Shown here: positions 15,705 to 25,078 of the stretch, piece after piece | Numbering within the stretch: position 1 is the first letter of the stretch | How the letters are laid out: each line of letters starts with the position of its first letter | From: Moorena sp. SS36440bin_2 | GTDB taxonomy: Bacteria > Cyanobacteriota > Cyanobacteriia > Cyanobacteriales > Coleofasciculaceae | NCBI GenBank assembly: GCA_011524395.1 | Contig: WTKN01000193.1 | Location: 1 to 34,113 of the forward strand | Direction of reading: 5' to 3' | DNA length: 34,113 nucleotides | Translations under genes and position numbers: made by a program | The notes under the pieces: generated by a model | What the model saw: only the letters and a program-made list of their open reading frames with translations | What the model was told of the DNA's origin: nothing | The model's database searches: none

Positions 15705-16934
15705 ATGTTGATGATGAACTACACATACAGGATTTATCCCAGTCAGGATCAACAACAGATCCTCAAAGACTGGCTTGAGACTTGTAGACGAGTCTATAAC
15801 TACTCATTGAGGGAGTTGAAAGACTGGATTGCTAGTCGTAAATGTCCTGTGGATAGGTGTTCCATTGACAAGGAATACATCATTCCTGCCGATACACCGT
15901 TTCCTAGTTATCACCGTCAACAAAACAATCTACCCAAGGCCAAGAAAACCAACCCATTTCTAGCTTTGGTGCATTCCCAAGTTTTGCAAACAACCGTTAG
16001 GCGGTTACATGACTCATGGGAAGCAATGCGTAAGCGAGGGTTTGGGTTTCCTAGATTCAAGAAACGCGGGCAATACAAATCATTTGTGTTTCCTCAATTC
16101 AAATCTAATCCAGTCAGTAATGCACATATCAAACTTCCCAAGATTGGCTTAGTTCCGATTCGGCTCCATCGGGAAATCCCCGAAGGATTCCAGGTCAAAC
16201 AGGTTAGAGTCTTGGCTAAAGCTAGACAGACACAATGGTATGTTGTGATATCCGTGGCACTGGATGTCGATATTCCTGATCACCCTGCTGTAGGTAGGGC
16301 CATCGGCATTGACCTTGGGTTAGAGAAATTCCTGACAACTTCAGACGGTTTCACAGTTGAACGGCCTAAGTTTTTCAAGTCACTGCAAGGCAAGCTGAAA
16401 TTGCTGCAACGCAGAGCAGCTAGAAAGCAAAAGCGTTCTAATAACTGGGAAAAGGCACAACTGAAGGTAGCCAGACTACATCAAAAAATAGCGAATACTC
16501 GCAAAGACTTTCATCTGAAAACAGCCCATGTACTCTGTGACCAAGCTCAGACAATCTTTGCAGAAGACCTCAACACAGTAGGACTCAATCGAGGGATGTT
16601 GAGGTTTGACTGTATTGATGCTTCATTCGGTCAATTCTTAGATCTTCTCAAGTGGGTAGCCTGGAAACGGGGATGCTACTTTAAACGAGTAGACCCCCGT
16701 GGAACCAGTCAGACTTGCCCTGAGTGTCAGGCAACGGTAAAGAAAGACTTGAGGGTCAGAGAACATTTTTGTCCTGAATGCGGCTACACAACCCACAGAG
16801 ATCATGCCGCCGCTCAGATGATTAGATGGCGAGGATTGGAATTAGTACCCGTGGACAATTCGGGGAACGGAAACCGCTTGTCAAGTCGATCTGTCGGGGG
16901 AGAAATCCTAGATAAGTGGCGCAAAGGTGTTTAA
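15705..16934 (+). CDS. tnpB: RNA-guided DNA endonuclease TnpB (IS605 OrfB family)
   Basis: Ancestral relative of Cas12. In known systems it uses an omega RNA from the element's 3' end to cut DNA beside a short motif, promoting retention of the element. The N-terminal OrfB domain begins NYTYRIYPSQDQQQ. RuvC acidic residues are intact: D in IGIDLGLEKFL, E in IFAEDLNTVGLNR and D in THRDHAAAQM. The zinc finger has both CPEC pairs (TCPECQ and FCPECG). At about 409 residues it is full length. The start is ATG 15705 or ATG 15714 (NYTYR start); the open frame extends upstream to 15618 only through hairpin DNA that looks non-coding. It is divergent from the histidine kinase gene. Confidence 0.92.
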   Translation: MLMMNYTYRIYPSQDQQQILKDWLETCRRVYNYSLRELKDWIASRKCPVDRCSIDKEYIIPADTPFPSYHRQQNNLPKAKKTNPFLALVHSQVLQTTVRRLHDSWEAMRKRGFGFPRFKKRGQYKSFVFPQFKSNPVSNAHIKLPKIGLVPIRLHREIPEGFQVKQVRVLAKARQTQWYVVISVALDVDIPDHPAVGRAIGIDLGLEKFLTTSDGFTVERPKFFKSLQGKLKLLQRRAARKQKRSNNWEKAQLKVARLHQKIANTRKDFHLKTAHVLCDQAQTIFAEDLNTVGLNRGMLRFDCIDASFGQFLDLLKWVAWKRGCYFKRVDPRGTSQTCPECQATVKKDLRVREHFCPECGYTTHRDHAAAQMIRWRGLELVPVDNSGNGNRLSSRSVGGEILDKWRKGV

Positions 16935-17003
16935 TCATCTGGGGCAGGAATACCCGTTTGTGAGGATGGGAAGCCTACACTATACCGAAGGTTAGTGTAG
17001 GAG
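16860..17003 (+). ncRNA. Putative omega RNA of the tnpB unit
   Basis: In IS200/IS605 elements the guide scaffold overlaps the 3' end of tnpB and ends at the right element boundary. Here the region contains several short hairpins, closing with CCTACACTA (16974-16982) and TAGTGTAGG (16993-17001), then AGGATGTCAC. The guide would be the flanking sequence just after this point (about 17010 onward). The boundaries are inferred by analogy. Confidence 0.45.
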
Positions 17004-17045
17004 GATGTCACACAATTGACTATTATGCCTTAGTGAGCTTTAGTG

Positions 17046-17088
17046 ATCAGTCATCAGTCATCAGTCATCAGTCATCAGTCATCAGTCA
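17046..17088. repeat. Heptamer tandem array, ATCAGTC x6
   Basis: Six copies of ATCAGTC lie shortly after the tnpB unit. The region from 17003 to 17423 otherwise holds C-rich CCCATCACC repeats and an AT-rich stretch that probably carries the promoter of the following DUF3155 gene. Confidence 0.85.
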
Positions 17089-17423
17089 TTAGTGATTAGA
17101 CCTCTGGCAAATATCTGTTACATCCCTTCGCCTATCATCCCATCACCCCATCACCTGATCACCCCATCAGTGTAATTATTGGATGAGTTTAAGGCTATTT
17201 TTTCTAATTATATTTAATTTTTATTAAAAATATTAAATTTTTGTATTAATTTTCCGGAGGTAATCAGGACAACGAAAATCCCCTAAAGTATTGCTGTCAA
17301 AGGTTTCAGCCTGGTTGTTTAGTTCTATGACAAGAGCTTGATCTTTTTAGAAAGAGTCGATATAATTTCGACGGCTTTTGTAACTATCTTTACAATTGCC
17401 AGCAAAAAGAGGAGGTAAAAAGG

Positions 17424-17741
17424 TTGGCAAGAAGACGTAAGCGTAAGAGTCGCCGCCGCCAAGAAGGGCGCAAGATACTTGAGCATGTACCTCAGTACAA
17501 TCTAGAAAGTGGCGAGTATAAACCGGTTACAGCAGCACGCGCATACATTCGATCACAAGGGATAGTTCCACCTGCCCTACTACTGGTCAAACGTAACGAG
17601 CATACCACAGACCGTTATTTCTGGGCAGAAAAAGGGCTCTTCGGTGCCCAATATGTGGAAGAAAATCATTTTCTGTTTCCCAGTTTGCGATTAATCAACT
17701 CTCCCTTAAAAAAGGTAGGGGTTGTCGCTCGTAGCCGCTGA
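17424..17741 (+). CDS. DUF3155 family protein
   Basis: A small cyanobacterial protein of 105 residues with unknown function. The N terminus is very basic (ARRRKRKSRRRQEGRK), which would suit nucleic-acid or ribosome contact. The rest (HVPQYNLESGEYKPVTAAR, NEHTTDRYFWAEKGLFGAQY) matches the conserved family as I remember it. Translation begins at an unusual TTG: the strong site AGAGGAGGT (17408-17416) sits 7 nt upstream and no in-frame ATG lies near. A strong hairpin follows the gene. Confidence 0.8.
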   Translation: MARRRKRKSRRRQEGRKILEHVPQYNLESGEYKPVTAARAYIRSQGIVPPALLLVKRNEHTTDRYFWAEKGLFGAQYVEENHFLFPSLRLINSPLKKVGVVARSR

Positions 17742-17774
17742 AACCTTACTGATAATATTTATTGAAAGTGCTTT

Positions 17775-17818
17775 TACTTAGCCCTCCTCAAACTCCAAGG
17801 CTTGAGGAGGGCTAAGTA
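17775..17818. terminator. Strong 17-bp hairpin between convergent genes
   Basis: A 17-bp perfect stem (17775-17791 with 17802-17818) and a 10-nt loop, centred on GCCCTCC and GGAGGGC. It lies between the DUF3155 stop and the CCB1-like stop, and may serve both strands, although neither side has a clean T-run. Confidence 0.65.
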
Positions 17819-17875
17819 TCTTGGTAATTTTACCTATTCTGGTTATAGTGTGGGAAGATGTCAAACCCTCCTTGC

Positions 17876-18424
17876 TTACGACAAGGGTTTTAGTTTGAGA
17901 GACTGTTGAAGTTGTATTAGTTCATCACGATGACCAGTGACTATAACCAAACATTGCTCCGCAGCGCCTTGATCCCCAGGGGCTTGAGTAGACGCTGATT
18001 CTAATTTTAGAGATACCTGTTCGAGTCGCTCAGCTTTTTTCCAATAAAAAACCCCCGCAACAGGACCTAGTGCCACTAGCCCCAAAAACACCTTAGTCAA
18101 AGTCGGAAACAAAATAGATAGCACTAGGGATAAGCAGAGTATACCACAGGCAGCTAGGACGGTTAAAAAAATAGCCATAAACCAACTCGGTCGGACTAGC
18201 CCCTGGAACGTGACTTGATTAGTGGCAGCATCCACCGCCACCACCTGGTAGGCTCTTTGATAAAAATATTGCTTCAACTGGTTTAGAAGCGATTCTTCTG
18301 TTTCTGGGGAAGCTAACTTGACTTGTTGTATTCGTTCTTTCACAGAGGCTCGAATAAAGAAAAACAAACCTACTGCTAATAAAAGGGTTAGCCAAACTGT
18401 AGAAGCAAGAATAGTTGTATTCAC
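17876..18424 (-). CDS. CCB1-like cofactor assembly of complex C subunit B protein
   Basis: A membrane protein of 182 residues with one N-terminal transmembrane segment (TVWLTLLLAVGLFFFIRASVK) and a central hydrophobic pair (about 80-130, MAIFLTVLAACGILC to GLVALGPVAGVFYW). The pattern matches the CCB1 (DUF3529) family. In chloroplasts the CCB proteins attach heme c(n) to cytochrome b6 of the b6f complex; a similar role is inferred for cyanobacteria. The soluble part between TM1 and TM2 carries VVAVDAATNQVTFQGLVRPS. The gene is alone, converging with the DUF3155 gene across the hairpin. Confidence 0.65.
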   Translation of the reverse strand: MNTTILASTVWLTLLLAVGLFFFIRASVKERIQQVKLASPETEESLLNQLKQYFYQRAYQVVAVDAATNQVTFQGLVRPSWFMAIFLTVLAACGILCLSLVLSILFPTLTKVFLGLVALGPVAGVFYWKKAERLEQVSLKLESASTQAPGDQGAAEQCLVIVTGHRDELIQLQQSLKLKPLS

Positions 18425-18674
18425 TGAATATTAACTATAAAAATACACATCCTTTGCTACTACTTTACAATTTAATAGACACGCTTTGGTCAGGTAAAGC
18501 TACTCCGTACCCACTAGCTAGAGGCTGTAAGATGCTGGTATGGGTAGATGGCTAGCAGCTAGTACGCCCTGAATTCACCTGAATTCACATCTGGGCAAAA
18601 CAATGCATCACCTGACTTCTGTTATGCCACCAGGGTTTTCACGGGACAGCACCCTGGAAAAAATTGTTACTTCC

Positions 18675-19082
18675 CTACCTAACTGACTCAACAACAGACT
18701 GGTGGCAGGGAGTCCTTGACTGAATTTTCCCCACTGTTTCCTCAGCCATATAGTCATGCCAAAAACTGGCCAGTTCTATAGCTTTCTCCTGCCACTCTGG
18801 GCAGATTTGATACATCCTGCGTGGGCGTCCTCTTCCTTCTACTTTTTGCCAGTAGGCTGAAATTGCCTGTTTTTCTTCAAGAAACTTCAGTGCACTGTAG
18901 AGGACAGTATCTGAAAGTCGATAGGTGGGGTATTCTTGTTCTAGTTGTTGGATCAGTTGTGTTCCATAAGATTCTCCTTGCAACAACACCGATAGAACAT
19001 AGCATACGGCTAATTCTTTATTGAGATAGTTGGGTGGAGGATCTTGGAAAAAGCTATAGATATCTTCGAATTTCATCTGCAT
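18675..19082 (-). CDS. PadR-family transcriptional regulator
   Basis: A winged-helix DNA-binding protein of 135 residues. The PadR core is LAVCYVLSVLLQGESYGTQLIQQL, then RLSDTVLYSALKFLEEKQAI with the recognition helix, and a wing KVEGRGRPRRMYQI. The cyanobacterial clock-related protein Pex belongs to the same family, but I cannot say whether this is its orthologue. Start ATG 19082 or the second ATG at 19076; no clear ribosome-binding site helps choose. No target gene is evident: the CCB1-like gene lies downstream on the same strand, 250 nt away, and DUF3611 is divergent. Confidence 0.85.
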   Translation of the reverse strand: MQMKFEDIYSFFQDPPPNYLNKELAVCYVLSVLLQGESYGTQLIQQLEQEYPTYRLSDTVLYSALKFLEEKQAISAYWQKVEGRGRPRRMYQICPEWQEKAIELASFWHDYMAEETVGKIQSRTPCHQSVVESVR

Positions 19083-19966
19083 ATATAGTTGGAATTCCCA
19101 GTTCTTCTAGATGGGATTAGAGGGTTTTCTGGCAAATATTGATGGTTGGAGGCACCCTGGGAAATTCACGCGCGTTTTGCAGTGAGTTTGATTTAAACGA
19201 GTAACCTGAGTAGGTACATCGCTATCACACTTTATAACTTAAAAATCTCTGGCGTAGGGTTTAAATACCTCCCTAATTTGATGAAAGTTTAATGAATTTT
19301 GCGCTTAACACACCTAAAAAGTAAAGATCAACTTTAATAATTGCTCGAAACCCTGATCCCAAACTTCCGACTATGAAGGGTAACATCGGGAAAGAAGACC
19401 AGGGAAACCAGTAACACCAATTTCATTGATGCGACGAGCGAGAGGATGTACGAGGATGGAAGGATGGCCGGATGGAGGGATTAATATCTAAGCTAATATC
19501 CATTTCAATTTCATATCTTGCCACTTGTGCAAAAGCAAGTCTACCATCTACCAATCCCGAATCTCCCCATCCCCCCATAAACCACCATTCACAATTTAAA
19601 TCCGTTAAAGCTTAATAATTTTTGTGGGGGTTGGTGTAAGTGGGGATTGGTATAAGTGGGGGTTGGTTTAACACAAAAGGGAACTATTAATGTGGATTAT
19701 CTCACATAGGACCCATTCAGGCAGGTTTTGTAGAAAATTAATTAACGGTTCCCACAAGAAGTCCCTCAGCCCTTTATCTGGGATTTAGCTGGGGATGAAT
19801 TGCCAGTGTGATCAATCCTTGTCACAATAAAGTCGTTGGTTGCTGACCCTCCCCGACCGACCACAAGGGTGTTTAGCTTCCAGCCCAAGATTAGCCCTAC
19901 GTCTTTTCGCGTTGTGGAGCGCGTGGTAGGCGGTTCAAAAGTGATTACTAAAGGGACACAGCCCCC
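19083..19966. other. Long intergenic region between the divergent PadR and DUF3611 genes
   Basis: About 880 nt with no convincing gene. It holds a 16-bp repeat in two full copies and a partial third (19626-19673, GGGGGTTGGTGTAAGT-like) and GGATG-rich DNA around 19443-19480. Short open frames here have no family-like features. It should contain divergent promoters, but I cannot place them. Confidence 0.5.
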
Positions 19967-20536
19967 ATGCGAGAGATACCTGACAGTTCCATCCCACCAG
20001 CTCGTCAAAAAATTGCCCTAACGCTGCGCAGATTCGGTTGGATTTCCTTCTGGACTCAGTTAATCCTAGGGGTGATTTCTACGCTGATTTTAGTGTTTGC
20101 AGGCTTTACCCTTGCCAGCCCTCAACCGGACAATCAAGTGGGTCAAGGAATCGGCTTCGGTCTTTTTTTCGTAGTTTGTGGACTAGTGGCTTTAGGTATA
20201 GGCATTTATTTTGCCTACCGTTACACTGGAATCGCTCGTCGGCTGCTAGCTGCCAATGGGTCAGACATACCCAGCAAAGCTCAAACCCTTCAAACGATTA
20301 GGCTGGGCTTGATTGTTAGTTTAGTAGGAATGTTATTGACAATCATTGGCTCATTTGCAGTCATAGGCAGCCTTGTAGCCCTAGCCCTAGCTGAACAACA
20401 AAATCCAGTTGGGTTGGCTTGTAATGATGTTCCACCCATAGACCTGTTTGTTGTGCAAGCAAACATCAACACTATTTTTGCTAATTTTGTTGGCATAGCC
20501 ATTTCCCTGTGGCTATTTAATCGAGTCAGTCGGTAG
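19967..20536 (+). CDS. DUF3611 family membrane protein
   Basis: An integral membrane protein of 189 residues with four predicted helices: WISFWTQLILGVISTLILVF, GFGLFFVVCGLVALGIGIYF, LGLIVSLVGMLLTIIGSFAV and a C-terminal IFANFVGIAISLWLF. The N terminus (IPPARQKIALTLRRFGWISF) is a conserved mark of DUF3611, a family found in cyanobacteria and plastids. Function unknown. ATG 19967 is preceded by AAGGGA. It lies about 160 nt before serS but is probably separately expressed. Confidence 0.8.
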   Translation: MREIPDSSIPPARQKIALTLRRFGWISFWTQLILGVISTLILVFAGFTLASPQPDNQVGQGIGFGLFFVVCGLVALGIGIYFAYRYTGIARRLLAANGSDIPSKAQTLQTIRLGLIVSLVGMLLTIIGSFAVIGSLVALALAEQQNPVGLACNDVPPIDLFVVQANINTIFANFVGIAISLWLFNRVSR

Positions 20537-20686
20537 GGAACATACCCCACAGCGGAAACCGGAAACCGGAAACCCGACACCCAGCAGAAGTTAATTGCCG
20601 TTGGCAAGAAAACTGTGGCACATTGGTGAAGTTAGATCGATGTTGCTCAGATGATTACTGATCATGCGATCGCGTCATTTTAGTAA

Positions 20687-21979
<1,293 letters not shown>

Positions 21980-22001
21980 TACCATTACTTTAAATTCTAG
22001 G

Positions 22002-22129
22002 TATTAGCTGTGAGATATTAGCTGTGAGATATTAGCTGTGAGATATTAGCTGTGAGATATTAACTGTGAGATATTACCTGTTAGGTATAAAAGGCACAGT
22101 TGACTGTTAGGTATAAAAGGCACAGTTGA
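22002..22129. repeat. 14-bp tandem array plus two 26-bp direct repeats
   Basis: About five copies of TGTGAGATATTAGC (period 14, twice seven) drift at the right end. Two perfect 26-bp units beginning CTGTTAGGTATAAAAGG follow (22078-22103 and 22104-22129). Further right, up to 22297, are AGCCCCTT-type repeats (22170-22225) and the presumed rseP promoter. Confidence 0.85.
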
Positions 22130-22297
22130 CAGTTTCTGTGCTTGACTTGGGGCGCTTCATACCCTTGCCAGAACTTGCTTACCCCCTTAGCCGCTTATCC
22201 TAGAACCATTAGCCCCTTAGCCCCTTAGCCTAGAACCTAATTGCAATGCCTATACAATAGAAAAATGAAGTTAACATTACATTAAATAAATTCTTAT

Positions 22298-23389
22298 ATG
22301 TCAATTTTGGCGGCGATTGCAGTTTTGGCAGTCTTGATTCTTGTTCACGAGCTTGGTCATTTTATGGCAGCTCGTCTGCAAGGAATCTATGCCAATCGCT
22401 TTTCTCTTGGCTTTGGTCCAATTCTCTGGAAATATCAGGGTCCAGAAACTGAGTATGCAGTGCGAGCGATTCCCCTAGGGGGGTTTGTGGGTTTTCCTGA
22501 TGATGACCCCGATAGCGAGATTCCTCCCAATGATCCCAATTTGCTCCGCAACCGACCGATTCTAGACCGGGCAATTGTGATTAGTGCTGGTGTCATTGCT
22601 AACTTAGTCTTTGCTTACTTCCTGCTTGTGGCTCAGATAGGAATGGTTGGCATCTCCCAATTCAACTACCAACCGGGTGTGGTAGTGCCTAAACTTGCCC
22701 CAGAAAGCAGTTTAGTGGCTACAGAAGCAGGCCTCAAACCAAGAGACATAATTCTCGCCGTAGATGGTCAAGAGTTGGAAGCAAACCCGGAAGGGATTAC
22801 TTTCCTGATGAAAGCGATTCAAAATCATCCCAACCAGCCCCTTCAAATGCGGATTCAGCGTCAAAAACAAACGCTACAGTTGAAGGTGATTCCGGAACCA
22901 GGGATAGATGGGAAAGGAAAAATTGGTGTACAACTGTCTCCCAATGGAGAGGAAGTGCGTAAACGTGCTGGTAGTTTGCTGGAGGTATTCAGTCGTGGTG
23001 CCGAAGAATATCAACGCATTACAGTCTTAACCGTGCAAGGCTTTGGTCAGCTACTGAGTAATTTTGGCGAAACGGCGGAACAAGTGTCCGGTCCAGTGGC
23101 AATTGTGGCGATTGGAGCCGATATTGCTCGTTCCAACGCTGTCAATCTTTTACAGTTTGCAGCTCTGATTAGTATCAATCTAGCGATTATTAATATCTTG
23201 CCCCTACCAGCTCTTGATGGTGGTCAGCTGGCTTTCTTACTGATTGAAGGACTTCGAGGTAAGCCCTTGCCCATGGAAGTACAGCAGAATATTATGCAAA
23301 CTGGGCTAGTGCTGCTTCTGGGTTTAGGTGTTTTCTTGATTATTCGAGATACAGCTAACCTGGTTTGGGTACAAAACTTATTCCAGTAA
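22298..23389 (+). CDS. rseP: RIP zinc metalloprotease RseP (site-2 protease)
   Basis: Intramembrane protease of 363 residues that cleaves membrane-embedded substrates such as anti-sigma factors and signal peptides. The zinc-binding HELGH is H17-H21 inside the first helix. The third zinc ligand region is NILPLPALDGGQLAF near residue 300. A PDZ domain (about 125-215, with GLKPRDIILAVDGQELE) lies between. There are four predicted transmembrane helices. The start ATG 22298 is natural for the family. Its place between serS and nth does not suggest a specific substrate. Confidence 0.93.
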   Translation: MSILAAIAVLAVLILVHELGHFMAARLQGIYANRFSLGFGPILWKYQGPETEYAVRAIPLGGFVGFPDDDPDSEIPPNDPNLLRNRPILDRAIVISAGVIANLVFAYFLLVAQIGMVGISQFNYQPGVVVPKLAPESSLVATEAGLKPRDIILAVDGQELEANPEGITFLMKAIQNHPNQPLQMRIQRQKQTLQLKVIPEPGIDGKGKIGVQLSPNGEEVRKRAGSLLEVFSRGAEEYQRITVLTVQGFGQLLSNFGETAEQVSGPVAIVAIGADIARSNAVNLLQFAALISINLAIINILPLPALDGGQLAFLLIEGLRGKPLPMEVQQNIMQTGLVLLLGLGVFLIIRDTANLVWVQNLFQ

Positions 23390-23406
23390 CCCGTGTTTGG
23401 TTCTTA

Positions 23407-23536
23407 CAGGTTGTAGGTTACAGGTTATAGGTTGCAGGTTATAGGTTACAGGTTGTAGGTTATAGGTTACAGGTTACAGGTTACAGGTTACAGGTTGTAG
23501 GTTACAGGTTACAGGTTACAGGTTACAGGTTACAGG
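23407..23536. repeat. Heptamer tandem array, TTACAGG/TTGTAGG/TTATAGG x18
   Basis: A long array of 7-bp units directly after rseP. Third and fourth positions vary between units (AC, GT, AT) while the GG edges stay fixed, suggesting old divergence with gene-conversion-like mixing. Confidence 0.9.
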
Positions 23537-23624
23537 TTCAAAGATTTATTGACCTAGGGAACGTTTATCCTGTGGGTTTTACTGGTATAGCTTCAGAAGA
23601 GATTTACCCTAGATCTTGCCAACA

Positions 23625-23740
23625 TTCAACCTTCTAACCTTCTAACCTTTAACTGGCGCTTATCTAGCAAACCTTGGCCAATAGGCCACGCGTTCAACCT
23701 TCCAACCTTCCAACCTTCCAACCTTCCAACCTTCCAACCC
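23625..23740. repeat. Heptamer array CCTTCCA/CCTTCTA and a GGCC hairpin upstream of nth
   Basis: AACCTTCTAACC repeats (23625-23650) and CAACCTTC repeats (23694-23739) flank a hairpin TTGGCCAATAGGCCACGCG (23674-23692). The hairpin's reverse complement is of the GCGTGGCC type seen at 4717-4780. The array runs up to the nth start codon, leaving little room for a normal ribosome-binding site. Confidence 0.85.
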
Positions 23741-24487
23741 ATGAGTATTACCCGTAAATCGTCTGCCAAGCAGCAGCGATGCAGCGCGGTCTTGGGGGAA
23801 ACCCCCACTCGCTATTGCATCAAGAAACGATCCCTAGAAATTCTAATTCGCCTGAAGCAACTCTATCCGGACGCCACCTGTACACTGAATTACGAAACGC
23901 CAGTACAGTTACTGGTGGCAACCATTCTTTCCGCTCAATGTACGGATGAACGTGTGAATCAGGTCACACCAGGGTTGTTTGGCCAGTTTCCTGATGCTGT
24001 TGCGATCGCTAGTGCTGATATAGAACTCTTGGAAACTTTAGTGCGCTCTACTGGCTTTTATCGTAATAAGGCGAAAAATATTCAAGGTGCCTGCCGCATG
24101 ATTGTTAAGGAATACGGTGGTCAGGTACCGAAACAAATGGACAAACTCCTCAAGTTGCCTGGAGTGGCTCGTAAAACCGCCAATGTAGTACTTGCCCAGG
24201 CCTATGGTATTAACCAGGGAGTCACTGTAGACACTCACGTCAAGCGCCTCAGTCAGCGTCTAGGATTGACAGAATACACTGATCCCATCAGGATTGAGCG
24301 AGATTTAATGGGGCTTTTGCCCCAGCAGGATTGGGAAAACTGGTCGATTCGGCTAATTTATCATGGTCGGGCAATTTGTAAAGCCCGAAAACCTGATTGT
24401 GATGCTTGTGTTTTGGCGGATTTATGTGCCAGTGCAGATCTACCTGAGGTAATGACTACTAAAACAGATACCGGGAAAACTAATTAA
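23741..24487 (+). CDS. nth: Endonuclease III with an in-frame palindromic-element insertion near the N terminus
   Basis: DNA glycosylase/AP lyase for oxidised pyrimidines. The helix-hairpin-helix LPGVARKTANVVL contains the catalytic lysine, the catalytic aspartate is in VDTHVKRLS, and the [4Fe-4S] cysteines follow the C-x6-C-x2-C-x5-C pattern (CKARKPDCDACVLADLC). At 248 residues it is longer than usual: after SAKQQR, eighteen residues (CSAVLGETPTRYCIKKRS) are encoded by a palindromic repeat element, and then the family sequence resumes (LEILIRLKQLYPDATC). The insertion is 54 nt, keeping the frame. It lies ahead of the catalytic core, so activity is probably retained. The start ATG 23741 is directly after a CCTTCCA repeat array and has no visible Shine-Dalgarno. 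If a later start is used, the protein would begin inside or after the element. Confidence 0.93.
   Translation: MSITRKSSAKQQRCSAVLGETPTRYCIKKRSLEILIRLKQLYPDATCTLNYETPVQLLVATILSAQCTDERVNQVTPGLFGQFPDAVAIASADIELLETLVRSTGFYRNKAKNIQGACRMIVKEYGGQVPKQMDKLLKLPGVARKTANVVLAQAYGINQGVTVDTHVKRLSQRLGLTEYTDPIRIERDLMGLLPQQDWENWSIRLIYHGRAICKARKPDCDACVLADLCASADLPEVMTTKTDTGKTN
23778..23821. repeat. Palindromic element, short form, inside nth
   Basis: The 44-nt element is bounded by GATGCA and TGCATC and has a GGGGG-AAA-CCCCC core. It matches copy B in the RND gene in inverted orientation, except that the 3-nt loop reads AAA on the same genomic strand in both. It is translated in frame. Confidence 0.85.
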
Positions 24488-24545
24488 GGCGATCGGATAA
24501 GATAATAAGGCAGTGTCTTGTTAAAGAATAGAGTTTCGAGAATTA

Positions 24546-24848
24546 ATGGCTAAAAAATCAATGATTGAGCGCGAAAAAAAGCGCAAAAAAATGGTAGAAA
24601 AGTACGCAGCTAAGCGGGAGGCCCTCAAGGAAGATTTTAAAAATGCTGCGACTCAACGAGAAAGGTTAGAGATCCACCGCAAACTGCAACAGCTTCCCCG
24701 CAACAGCGCCCCCTGCCGTGTGCGGAACCGTTGTTGGGTTACAGGGCGTCCTCGAGGTTACTACCGAGACTTTGGACTATCTCGCCATGTTTTGCGGGAA
24801 TGGGCGCACCAAGGTCTATTGCCAGGTGTGGTTAAATCAAGCTGGTAG
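24546..24848 (+). CDS. rpsN: 30S ribosomal protein S14
   Basis: Small-subunit ribosomal protein of 100 residues in the long, zinc-free form. It lacks the CxxC pairs of the short form and carries the C-terminal signature [21 protein letters not shown] plus the ending [10 protein letters not shown]. In cyanobacteria rpsN is usually outside the large ribosomal operon, as here. ATG 24546; it lies 58 nt after nth and may share its transcript. Confidence 0.97.
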   Translation: MAKKSMIEREKKRKKMVEKYAAKREALKEDFKNAATQRERLEIHRKLQQLPRNSAPCRVRNRCWVTGRPRGYYRDFGLSRHVLREWAHQGLLPGVVKSSW

Positions 24849-24940
24849 GTTAACTGGTTGCAGGTTAACTGGTTGCAGGTTAAAGGTTGCAGGTTAAAGG
24901 TTGCAGGTTAAAGGTTGCAGGTTAACTGGTTGCAGGGTAA
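24849..24940. repeat. 7/14-bp tandem array, GGTTGCA and GGTTAAC/GGTTAAA
   Basis: Alternating 7-bp units make a 14-bp period, directly after the rpsN stop codon. The rest of the gap to 25078 has no gene; a second, inverted tract (AACCTTAAAACCTTTAACC, about 25052-25070) could pair with this array and act as a transcript end. Confidence 0.85.
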
Positions 24941-25078
24941 GAGATTGTTTGACATACCCGAGTCTACCCTTAGGGTTTTCCTACTGAAGAGGAGCATAGC
25001 CACTCTGCCTTGAGCTTCAACGGACCCTTCCATGACCCTCTGGGAACTTTCAACCTTAAAACCTTTAACCTGAAACCT

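Larger units (their letters stand above)
15598..17003 (+). mobile_element. Solitary tnpB unit of the IS200/IS605 superfamily (no tnpA)
   Basis: An intact tnpB gene is flanked by hairpins but no Y1 transposase gene is present, so the unit would need TnpA from elsewhere. On the left are a 7-bp hairpin (TGGGGGA with TCCCCCA, about 15608-15630), a long hairpin (GCTGAG-GGGTGGG arms, about 15632-15666) and an imperfect TACCA/TGGTA hairpin (about 15670-15693). On the right is a 9-bp hairpin ending in AGGAGGATGTCAC. The exact ends are not determined. Confidence 0.65.

Noticed and set aside
19766-20021. Short frames on both strands before the DUF3611 gene.
   Set aside because: They overlap each other and the true gene start, and show no domain or ribosome-binding site.
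22002-23536. CRISPR arrays, because of many direct repeats.
   Set aside because: Repeats are 7, 14 or 26 bp, placed head to tail with no unique spacers, and no cas genes are present.
24710-24735. The GTGTGCGGAACC match in rpsN as another copy of the palindromic element.
   Set aside because: It encodes the conserved S14 residues CRVRNRC and the similarity stops after 12 bases; it is ordinary coding sequence.
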